The notes under the pieces: generated by a model
Told to the model about the DNA's origin: nothing
The model's database searches: none
Seen by the model: only the letters and a program-made list of their open reading frames with translations
NCBI GenBank assembly: GCA_910574455.1
Contig: CAJSYZ010000002.1
Location: 5,109,671-5,173,670, forward strand
DNA from: Trichaptum fuscoviolaceum
Taxonomy: Eukaryota; Basidiomycota; Agaricomycetes; Hymenochaetales; Trichaptaceae
DNA: 64,000 bases
Direction: 5' to 3'
Position numbers and translations under genes: made by a program
Shown here: in pieces, positions 1 to 9,993 of the stretch
How the letters are laid out: every line of letters begins with the position of its first letter
How positions within the stretch are numbered: the stretch's first letter is position 1

Positions 1-791
1 CCTCTTCCATGACTCGGTGTTCTCATTTGTCACCTTTTGGCCATTGTCGTCTGTGTAGAAGTTACTAAAGGATTTCCAAGACACATCACCGACTTTCGTA
101 GCATCAATGACGTTATACATTTTTTGCGCGTCTCCATTGAGTAGCGTACTAGTTGAACCCAGATCTAAGTCATCGTCAGGCTCTGTCGCATCCAATTTGG
201 AACATCCGCAAGATTTTACATTCTCCGCCGCCTGAATCAGCTGATAAGCCTTCATGATTCCCAGAAGCTTTGTTATGTTCCCAGCAGACATTTGCTCTTC
301 TCGATAGAGAAAATCTGCGAGCTCAAAATCTGCTCGACACGAATAGGGAAACCAGTCATTTGACGCAGATTCGTTTCGCGGAGCGGGTGAGTCTTCATAT
401 TCTAAGAAGTTCCCTTCTGTATCGCATGGAGTGGCTGCACAATGTTTGGTGTCAAAATGCTACAGTAAACCGGGAACAATTAATTTGGCGCGCACCATTC
501 AAGTATCTGTGATACACCTTCAAGTTATCCTCACTCTCCTTATAATCTCCAATGTCGGAATCCAAGTCTTCAGAACGGCCACTGTCACTTCCGGTGACAG
601 AATGGGACAGAGAATGAGGTCTGTCCAAATCTTGAAGCAGCTCGTCTCGGCCTATACTGAGCATCGAGATATCCTGTGTAAGCATGGAAATATCGTAATC
701 GTAGGAGTCAGAGCCGCTCTCAGAATGACCCTCTGTTGGAAGTTCGGACGACCTCAGGAGAGCTCCAAGTTGAGGACTTGGAGCTCGTATG

Positions 792-1609
792 TGTTACGAC
801 CGTCGGGAATTGTAGCGGGAAACAGTTTCGGGAAACTGGAATTCGCGACAGGAACCCGCGTTCGGGAATCTGGATTCGCGACTGGGAACGAGCGTGGGAA
901 TTCAGGCGGGAAACGCGCGGGATTCTATCCAGGCGCGTCGCGGGATTCTCAAGGCCAGCTAGGACTCTTCACTGCTTTGAACGTCAAGTAAGCGGATCCC
1001 TAAGGAAGCACTCCACAAGTAAGTATTGCGCAACTAACTACACAGGAGAAAAGAGAGAGATCGCACCTAAGGAAGCACTCCACAAGAGGTCAAAAGTGAG
1101 GTGCTCCTTACGATGCCTACAGCTATTTATCTACTTCGTAAAGACTGTATAGTTAATCTACGCTAAGTGTCCTTGCACAATGCGCACCTATCTACTACAA
1201 ACGATACATGCTACGACCGCACTGCTAGGCATGTCTATCCCGTCTCTCCAGATGGCTACGGCCTGTCCGTGGACGTCAGCGTCCGGTCCGGGGCCGCGAC
1301 TAGCCAGACTAGGTATGCCAGACTGTTGCAGGTCGTCACCTTGAGGTACTAACGGATTAATGAGCGTATGTTGATAAGTGAATGTACGTGTGCCGTGGCG
1401 GGTCGTCGTAAATGAATGTGTGTATGCGTGCATGGTTGCCGGGACGGTGGTGCGGGATAAGTCACGTGAGTATGGGATCGTGCGATTCGGGAATGAGGTT
1501 TCGCGCGGGGAATCTAATGGCGGAATTCTCCCCGCGGGTTTGTCTGCTCATGTCGGGATCCTTGGCGGGAAAGTGCGGGAAATGAGAAAAGGAGCCCGGG
1601 ATCTCGACA
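792..1609. mobile_element. Solo LTR of a Gypsy-like retrotransposon
   Basis: An 818-bp segment starting TGTTACGACC and ending CTCGACA, so it has the TG...CA ends of an LTR. It is flanked on both sides by GTATG (787-791 and 1610-1614), a 5-bp target-site duplication. No gag or pol coding and no second LTR are present, so it is a solo LTR left by recombination. The left part is rich in CGGGAA words. An internal direct repeat lies at 999-1019 and 1066-1086. A TGTTACG start is common in fungal Gypsy LTRs; that part is family knowledge, while the ends and duplication are read directly. Confidence 0.8.
999..1086. repeat. 21-bp direct repeat inside the LTR
   Basis: CCTAAGGAAGCACTCCACAAG occurs at 999-1019 and again at 1066-1086, a 67-bp spacing. 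A related inverted word (GAGGTGCTCCTTA) follows at about 1098-1110 and could form an imperfect hairpin with the second copy. It probably belongs to LTR regulatory sequence. Confidence 0.6.
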
Positions 1610-1865
1610 GTATGGGTCGAATAGGTGACGATTCATATTCGTGACCACAGGCAGAAGAACTTGCCAAGAATGACGTCGGATGAGCTGAATATTCATGTCT
1701 TGCTCTTCCAGATTGACTCTTGAACGTCCTACTACAGCCGGGCAAGGTGCATCGAATAGTTGGTGGAAAATGAAAGGGATCGTGCTTTTTCCGTGTCGCT
1801 GGCATCAACTTGAATGTAACCTCAGTAGTAGTATACGTTGACAATTGGGACTCACAGCTGAGCCT

Positions 1866-1924
1866 CACTGGCACTGGCAGGCTGCTAGCACTGGCAGTGA
1901 CTCGGACTCGGAGTGCCACTGGCA
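1866..1924. repeat. Cluster of CACTGGCA words between two divergent genes
   Basis: Four CACTGGCA copies (1866, 1872, 1889 and 1917) with interleaved CAGTGACTCGG-type words lie in the 279-bp head-to-head space between the transposase start (1805) and the coiled-coil gene start (2084). They could be transposase or transcription-factor binding sites, or part of a terminal repeat. Confidence 0.4.
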
Positions 1925-2083
1925 GTGAACTTGAACCTGAGTTAAAATTAGTCATAGAGTAGTCACGGTAGTAGTGGGCGTAAATTTTCAACTTGTCTAA
2001 GATAGACGCCCCCGCCTCCCTGATCTTGAACTTGCACCTTCGACACAACTTATCATCATACAAGTCTCAAAACACTGCACAAA

Positions 2084-5000
2084 ATGTCAACTCAAAGACA
2101 GACAAGAGCTAAGAACAGCGAAAAGCACCCCGGAGCAGTCGTTGGACAACTCAGAAACAAGACGAACACAGGAGGAGATATTGCGGGAGAAGGAAGAAAA
2201 AGAGAAAAGGAAAGTACGGCAGGCAGAGAGGCGGGATGAGGCATTGAAGGAGAAGGAAGAGAAGGAAAAGCAGAAGGAAGAGCGGGCAGCCTTCCGCAGA
2301 GCTGCGGCCCAGCAAGTCGCGGTTGCGAAAGAGAGGAAAAAACTCGCTGCGGAGCAAAAACGGGCAGCAAAAGAACAAGAGGCAGCTGACAAGGTTCGCA
2401 AGAAGGTGACTGCAGCAGAGAACCAAGAAGCAGCGATGCTAGAGACCGTAGAGCTTGAAAACAACTTGTCGAAGGCTCTTGAGACACGCACCCAGATGGG
2501 CTCAACAGTGCCCAAACTCACTGGCAAACGTGGACGTAGAAAGCCAAAAGGCGAAGCTAGCAGTAAGTCTTCAACTTTAGATCAGTGATGACACAGATCA
2601 TTTGAACTGGCATAAACAGACTCGAAGAACGATGTTAAAGACGTATCGGGTTGTGAAGATGGACACAACGAAGACTTGGATATTCGTGAGTAACATTGCC
2701 TATACATTTTCAGATGATCTCAAAGCTTGGAGGTTGAACACTGTGACTCACGTTAATGCGAAGCAGCGAGTATGGATGAGCCAAACAGGGAGCCTGCAAA
2801 AAAGGCTAGGAAAGAAGATTCCAAAGGTGAACTTCCATTTCGCACACGTGTGCAGACCGCAAAGATGTCCAGGTCTGCCGCCACCATGACTCCCAGCGAC
2901 GCATTCTTTCACGCTCCTGCAGGACTGAACGAGAGTCTTTCTGGTGAAGAAACGGACATAATAGACTCGCCCGCTACGTCAAGGCGGAACGACAAGACAA
3001 AACGCCCTGTCAGGGCGCTTCGCAACACAGATGATTCCACTTTCATTGGTGAAGAGGGTGGAGGTCTTGAGGTGCCAGTGGCAGGGATAGACTCAGAAAG
3101 GATCAATTTGTGAGTTTGAGGTTTGAATCTTGCATTGCGTCTGAATCAGTATCTGGTACTGTCAAGTCGATGTAATGGTGAGTGAGAAGCTTGATTTAGA
3201 CTCAATTATTAAACTCATACTAGTATGATCATCATCATCCCGACTACCTACTCAGGCTACTACTACCGTGACGCTCCCGGGCCGAGACCCAACTTCAAGT
3301 TGGAAATCCTTCACCTGCAACATTGACGCTCTTGTCTTTGCTACCACTATATTATGAGCCTTGCTGATGCAAAGCTGCACCAGACACACCGTCGAATTGC
3401 CAGATGATGAAAACTTAAGTCCCTGGGAGGATGAAGGAGAAACAATAACCCTTACAAGCTATCATGGTGTAAAAAATAGCACAATCAGCGTGCAACAGAA
3501 GGCACATCTTGTCGATTCGGAATCAAATGTTGTGAGTTGACGGAGCATTAGAATGGCAGATGCAGTCTGAATAACTTGTTTATAGGGCGGAAGCGATCCG
3601 AAGAGGCTAACAAGGCCGGCTCAAGCTTGTGTGAGTCCGACTGATTACTGTTCGATTCATGTCAGTTGCTCCATGACCGTTTGTTCATATTCCTTCGTTA
3701 TTATTTATCTGCCAACTGCCGTCTCATGAACAGGATGGAGGTAGCAGCAACGTCAACTCGAAGAAAAGGAAGTTATTGCGTGACACTCTTTCCGGGTCGC
3801 AGGTTTCAACGGTAAGCGATGTCATATCATTCTACATTTTTTCAATCTACTGAGTAATCCCTTCCCGTACTCGAGGATAAGAATAACAAGTAAAACCAGG
3901 TGGACAGGTGAGTACCAGACAGTGATCTTCATGGTACATCCTTCCTTCATTGCTTACTGAATTGGTATTTTGATAGGATGCAAACAAGAGGACTGCTATT
4001 TCGCAGCTTAGCGCACCGGTAAGTCTATCTTATCTCAACTTCTCTCGTTCCCCCCTTATTTATGGTTGTAAGGTGCAATCACTAGCCTTGGAACCCCGTG
4101 TACAGGTATATGTGAGTGTCGATGCACTGTAGGCTCACTTCCGGTGCTCTCCTGTGGCAACTATTCGTTTCCTTCTTCACTTCAAGTTGAGCGCTAATGT
4201 GTGAATATGAATAGGACATCACAGTCACAAAGAACGGAAAGAGGAAGTCGCCACCAGACACCGACTCTCAGGTTAATGTGGTAATTCTTCTACCTTCACG
4301 TGCAATGAATTCCTTCATTTTATGTTTACTTATTTTAAACCATCTCAATAGGCTAATAAGGCTGTCAAGATCAAGAAGTCATTGTTGACTGACATGGACA
4401 CACAGGCCGGTGCCACAGTAAGCGTCAATTCTATGGTAACCGGCATTTTAAGTTCGTATCTGATCAGGCGGAAAGGACTTGAGTAAGAAGAGGAAACCCT
4501 CTGACATTCCTTATCGGCCTGAGGCCGATATGACAGTAAGTGCTTCTTTTCGAGCTGTTCATTGCCACGGATAACAGCTTTCTGACGTGCTGCAGCCGGA
4601 GCTTGGATCCGCTACCTCTAATCGCAAGAGGCAGTCGCTGGTGGCTGATAATGAAGTAAGTGAGAGTCGATTGATACACTCTAAATGTAGGCATTCACCT
4701 TTTTTTCTTACTAATAGTCTGGTGGTCGAAAGATGTCGTTAGCACCTCGAGCACCGTCGCTTGCAATGACGAGAGCGTCCCGCACCCCCGGACCCGAAGT
4801 GATAGTGACTGGGGCTTATCAAGGTCATCGCAAAGTCTCTCGGACTACTAGCTCAGTTTGTCAAATCAAATTCATTTCTATGACATATTTTGCTGATGTA
4901 CGTATATGCAGACATCAGTGGGACTTGAGGACAAGGATCAAAATGAAGGAAGGGAAGGATCTCGCGTGCCAGGCAGGAAAAGGGCGACGAACCAGTGTCT

Positions 5001-6476
5001 CCCTCCCGGTACTCAGGCAGGATGGACTCATATTCTATTACCTTCACTATTTCGCGCAGTTGGAAAGTCCGTCACACCATGGCAAACTCCGGACAATAAG
5101 CTCATCAGCTCACTGTGGGGGAAAGTGTTTGATTCTGGGAATTCAGTTACGAAACTCAGTTCGCCGATATCTGTTCTCTAGTTGAGTCAATCTAACTTAT
5201 CTCCAAGTCACCTTTACCAAATTGAGATGCGATCCTTGTATTTCAGGTGGCCCAGAGATGCTCTGATAGCTGGCGCAAGAAACTTTTTGAGAAAGCTGAG
5301 CAATCAGTTGCAAGTTTTATCAGCGGCGAACAATCAAAATCAATGCGAAACGAAGCAATTGTGAAGACGTTGCAGTCGCTAGTTGACAAGAAGAAAGCCG
5401 AACCGTTTCTATGGGAAAGCTGGTATAGTATGGAGAGGGTAAGTAAAAGAGTATTTATTGTCGCATTTTGTGTCCATGCATTGACTCTAAATGTACAGAA
5501 GCAAGGACTGTTCTGCTCTGACCTTGTGGTCTCAGTGTTGTCCGTACACATTGTCTTGGCCATGGGTCGGCATAAAATACTGGACAGAAACACCATAGGA
5601 AAGCCTATCGGTGCCCTCGCCCTTGCGGCAACAGCGGTATCTACTTTTTTCAGCACTTATATTGTCCTTATTCGCTGATCTTCCCATGGATAGGTCAAGG
5701 TTGCCATTGATAAACAGGTGGCTCGGTTGCAAAATATCAAAGAAGAACTTGGCGGCGCTGAGTGGTATTTCACTAGCGCTCTGTGGCAACCTCATACGGA
5801 CGACTATGTTAACTTGTTGTCAAATCCCTCTTTCTTCACTGAATCAAACTGGGAAAAGGTTCGATCCCGCCTCCTAGCTTACGATGCCAGTACAGATATC
5901 GATACGAGAAAGAACACCGAACTTGTTGGATCGGGTATCACTGGCAGGGACTTCTCCTTGTATTTTGACGTTATGGATGCAGATTCGACCTGCGAAAAAG
6001 CGTATGACGAAGACGCTGATAATTGGGAAGACGGAACCGACGGAACCGACGATAAGGGCGAAGAGCGTGAGGTGGCTGAGTATAGAGGCGAGGTGGAAGG
6101 TGATGCAGAGGACGAGCATGCTAATGCTGAGGGTGACGACAACCTGAGTGAGAGCGGGGACGAGGGAGTTGACAAGATTGAGTGCAAGGGCGATGATGAC
6201 GGCGAGGGCGATGACGACGGCGAGGGCGATGACGACGGCGAGGACGACGGCGAGGGCGACGGCGAGGACGACGGCGAGGACGACGGCGAGGGCGACGGCG
6301 AGGACGACGGCGAGGGCGACGGCGAGGACGACGGCGAGGGCGACGGCGAGGACGACGGCGAGGGCGAGGGCGAGGGCGAGGGCAAGGACAAGGACAAGGA
6401 TTTAGGTGGAGATGGTGATCATGAGGAGGACGACGCTTCAAAATGGGATTCGGCTACGGACTGCGTAGACTTCTAA
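2084..6476 (+). CDS. Transposon-associated coiled-coil protein with acidic repeat tail (probably decayed)
   Basis: Multi-exon gene of unknown function. The N-terminus reads MSTQRQTRAKNSEKHPG, then after a frame change RRTQEEILREKEEKEKRK, a long Lys/Glu/Arg coiled coil (2142-2560). I know this pattern from unnamed Agaricomycete proteins that often sit beside DNA transposons. From about 3590 to 4860 follows a run of short exons, most encoding a basic patch (KKRK-like). A helical region comes next (about 4906-5870) with WTHILLPSLF, WGKVF, IGKPIGALALAATA and SWYSMER, also recalled from that family. The end (about 6000-6476) is acidic and carries a D/G/E repeat. The stop is TAA-free: the last codons read DCVDF then TAA at 6474-6476. 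The frame does not join between HPGAV and LDNSETRRT (about 2138-2144) without one base change and no intron fits, so this copy is probably broken. Exon borders are approximate. Confidence 0.5.
6187..6393 (+). repeat. GACGGCGAG minisatellite encoding an Asp/Gly/Glu tract
   Basis: Tandem variants of GACGGCGAG, GGCGATGAC and GAGGGC run for about 200 bp in units of 9-18 bp, in frame with the C-terminus of the coiled-coil gene. They encode almost only D, G and E, ending in a short KDKDKD stretch. Copy number at such loci usually varies between strains through slippage. Confidence 0.85.
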
Positions 6477-9400
6477 GGGCAAATCAATCACTAGTGAGCC
6501 TCTTCTCCCCGTTTCTGTCCGTGCGCTCAACATTATATTACCATCGACTCGCAGAGCAGTCTTCAATTCTGCATGTTCTTTGGCGTAGCAGTAGAAACAA
6601 AGGCACAGCAGCGAAATGTGGTCTGCCACTGCCCGTCACGGAAGAGGTTCAGGATAATGTCGTGGCGGATCCCATGATAGCGACTGCTATGCTTAGTCTT
6701 GCGTAAATGACTGATGTACTTGAACGCTGAGGCACTGATAGCTACATAATGTTGTCTTATATATTTCTGATGCAATGAAATACTTGGATCGTTCTTATGC
6801 ACTTAGACTCTTGAGCACTGCAATTAGTCTTACAACACTTGTCTACTGCTGTAATTAAAGGATGATACACTGGAGCACTGGGGTGCAGAATGCCTGAAAC
6901 ACTTAGAGCACTGATTCAGCCATCTTTCCTTATTTAAGCCAGCCCGCACTTATTTCAGCCAACTTGTCCTGAATAATGGGAGGACATGCATGAATAAGTA
7001 AAGCTTGCCTTATTTAAGACTTCAGTCTCTCAGGACGTTTAAGTAACACTTAAGTCACTTTCAGCAGAAAGTAGTTTCCCTGATGTGTCGATCATTTGCG
7101 TGCGATGACTGCTCTGTTCCTTTCCACCTCTACCACCATGACTAGTGAGCTTCACTCTAGCATGAGCTCTCTTGCAATATTCGTTCTTGTGGTCGCTATC
7201 CTCATGTATGTGGATAAGAACATTTCCGTATATTACCTGTGTTGACCCCAGGGAATCAATCAGTGCATGTTTCTTCGCGTGGCTTCTCCTCTCAACCTGC
7301 CTTGGACCAGAGATCATGAGGCCTCTCAGGGAACTCTTCTCAAGCGCGGCATATGCTGCTAGGTCAGATGGCAGGTCAGGTCCACGCGCAATTCGCGCCG
7401 GTGGGTGGCAGCAACGAAGACGCGAGCTGGGATTCGGCGAAGGCGATGTCGATGCAGACCTATGGGAGATGGAGAGGATGGGGAGAAGAGGACTGTGATG
7501 AGTGGTGCCCGTGTGTGCTTTGATGGTGTTATGTGCTGTGGATGATGTCAGAAAGGCGGGGAGGGAAAGCCAGAGTAACGGGCCTTTAGCGACAGTTTGG
7601 GTGTGAGTTAATGTTATATTAATTTAGTATTGGTCGGCTGATTACTCTTCAGACACACATTGTTGCCCAAGTCGTACTTTCTACCTGTGTGCACGCGTAC
7701 TGAGGTCCTTCACGGCGCAGAAGCTCCGAGGGAAGCGTACTTGTCTGCCACTGGCTACTTGTACGTCTTTTATCCGTTGTTTTCGTCAATCGAATTTTCC
7801 TTCCATGCTCGCTCGTTCTACTGCAAAAGATGCCACTTATCTGATACCGGGAATATACGCAGCACAGATCTTCTACAGTTTGGCTCCTCGCTTCACTCCC
7901 GCTTTTTCCATGCACGCGCCCCGACACATGCGCTTCTCCCGTTGTTCGTTCTCAGGCGCTTCGTCCGTGTGTGCGCGCGCCGAGTCGTCGTGTGTCGCTT
8001 AGTGGTGAAAATGGATTCCCGATGTGAAGGTTAACGCTTCGGGTACTGATAAGATCAAGAGGGATCGTTAATTATCTCACTGGCTGTCTAATCTGATTGT
8101 GATTCGCTTTGCGATCGCCTCGACTCTCCCACCGCGGATGCAGAGCGAGAACAACCAACTACTCATCCTGCATTTCGGCCGTAGAAATGATATACATACC
8201 TTGGCAGGGGCATCGTGGATGGCACTTGAACAGGTCGCGTTTTGGGAGTGGCATTCCCTTGAATGCTGGAGGTTTCCCCTTAATTATGCAGGCGCATCCC
8301 CTTAATTCTGTTGGGGAGTCAAGAGGGAATCCCACTTTACCCTGAAAGCCGCCATTCACCTCATCAAAAACCCATTAATTCATTCTATGCATGCGTTTCT
8401 TGTTCTCAGCTGACTCGAACTTTTACGCACGTCTGTCTTCGACAGCTTCTACTCTGCAGAACAAGCCTTATGGAGAAGCCGTAGCTGATGATTCTATTCT
8501 TCATGCTATATGGAGTTTGGGATCTCACTTTACAGTGCTTAAGCAACTTCAATGATAAAGCCGCACTTGCTCCGCCTGCTCAGATCTTCCTTTCTTCTGC
8601 CATCATAGGATTCTCTTGTCGAAGTCTTCACCAAGCGGACATAGCGTCTAATACGTTGGACAGCTACGCGTATCTTTTGACGAAGAATCAACCCACAGAA
8701 GACTCGAAAACCTAGCGCTACCCGCCCCCCCCCCCTAGAATTATTACTAGGTATCTGAACTATCAGTCTATACTATGTCCACTGGGCCGTGTACAGAGCC
8801 TTTCTTGTGGTGTCGGGAATGGTCGAGGCTCATTTTCGACCATGAACAACAGAGTCTACTTTTGAAGTTCGACGCTTTGCTACCATGAACTCTATCAAAC
8901 TTCGCAGCTAGGGACAGATGTCTTCTAACCCCGGAAGAAATTCCTGACCTATCAGCTATGTGTCTTTTGATAAAATCAGCAAGTCTCTCCAATGCCACTC
9001 ACAATACATGAATGAAACTTTAGCCTTGGCAACTAGGGTTTCACGATGCCGAGGATTCACAAAGCCTTTATGCCATTCAATTTCAGGCTTGGCTTTTTAC
9101 CCAATGCTGCAAAGCACACCGCATTACATGCGAGGAAGCGTGTGCGCATCTTCTCTGCGAGTACTTGAAGGTGTTGCGGTATCCTATCTACCTCCTTTCC
9201 TGTCTTCGAATGATTGGTTGCGGCTTTATTCTTCATAGCGCCGAGGTGTTGCCAGAGAAGGCGGACTGCGAAGACCTGTTTACACTTGTAGATCACTCCG
9301 TGGTCTCGCGGCTTCTGGCCATGATCGACGATGCCAAGACAATCGGAAGGCGCACATGGACAGCTTCGATTGTTGGTAATCATCATCGTGCCACACACGA

Positions 9401-9993
9401 GCTCACGGGCCGCGATGCCAGTGCTGGCCTCTCGGAAAAAGTTTGCTCGCAAAGATATCCTCTCAAGATAATCTCTGTCAATATTATTGGTGGTAGATGG
9501 AGTTGAGAGATCCCCGGATCCTTTTTCATAGCTCATCCACTATCCGATCTGCAGGAGCCGGCGGAGTGTTGCAGTGGGTGATAAAGGCCGAAAACGGTGT
9601 GAAATAGAATTGTGCATCAGTGCATGTGTGCGAGAATGAATGGAACCCATCGCACGGTGTAATTTATAGAACGCGGTTCAAGATGTGTTTTTAAAGGACT
9701 GGTCTTGGCTCAGACGGCGTTCCAGCAGCGGCGAAGTCTTCAAGAGCTTGGTTGAAAAGGGGTGACCCAAGCATAAGGAGTCTTTGCATTGCTTATTCAA
9801 TAACCTTATTACTAATACTGCTCATTCAAACTCCACTGCGCGGACTTCTTCGGCATTGCGGCACAATATAAGGACAAGACCCATAGGTGCGGTAAAGGGG
9901 ACTTCCCCCCGCTGTATCCACTACCTCGGTGCACTCCATCCCAGCGTCCAATTTATTTCTCTCGCCGCCGCCGCTTTTTCCCTCACATCCTTC
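6477..9993. other. 3.5 kb without a supportable gene
   Basis: Contains only short unrelated open frames. Frames at 7039-7498, 8488-8715 and 9057-9536 show no recognisable motif, and their introns or continuations could not be placed. The sequence has repeated GAGCACTG and CTTATTTAAG words (about 6810-7020), two CCCCTTAATT words (8276-8305) and a poly-C run (about 8722). The last 200 bp before 9994 are the CDF transporter promoter. It looks like eroded transposon-rich intergenic DNA. Confidence 0.4.

Larger units (their letters stand above)
787..1614. repeat. 5-bp target-site duplication GTATG around the solo LTR
   Basis: GTATG occurs at 787-791 and again at 1610-1614, immediately outside the TG and CA ends of the LTR. 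Collapsing the two copies restores an open frame through the transposase zinc-finger exon, independent support that these are the true insertion boundaries. Confidence 0.75.
1..1805 (-). pseudogene. Plavaka-type DNA transposase, 5' part, split by a solo LTR
   Basis: N-terminal part of a basidiomycete Plavaka (CACTA-like, cut-and-paste) transposase that runs off the left edge. The likely start is the ATG at 1805-1803. The first exon carries a C2H2 finger (CTLPGCSRTF...HEYSAH, about 1755-1685). Downstream segments read DWFPYSCRADFELADFLYRE (about 365-305) and VIDATKVGDVSWKSF (about 110-65). These match the conserved N-terminal blocks I know from Plavaka proteins. The first exon is interrupted at 792-1609 by an LTR. 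Removing it with one copy of the 5-bp duplication joins the two halves in the same frame (SPIRPI then RAPSPQLG). An intron lies at about 480-400. The catalytic region is outside the window, so activity cannot be judged, but the LTR probably inactivates this copy. Family assignment is from memory of the motif blocks; confidence is high for a transposase and good for Plavaka. Confidence 0.8.

Noticed and set aside
6187..6393. Tandem repeat as a CRISPR-like array
   Set aside because: Units are in frame and coding, without spacers, in a eukaryotic genome.
5879..6441. Minus-strand Ser-Pro and Arg-rich frames, and a plus-strand Ala-Arg-Thr frame
   Set aside because: Shadow frames of the GACGGCGAG repeat; the sense acidic frame fits the end of the upstream gene.
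9057..9536. Minus-strand frame of 159 codons as a gene
   Set aside because: No recognisable motif, no clear splice partners, and an equally long frame on the other strand.
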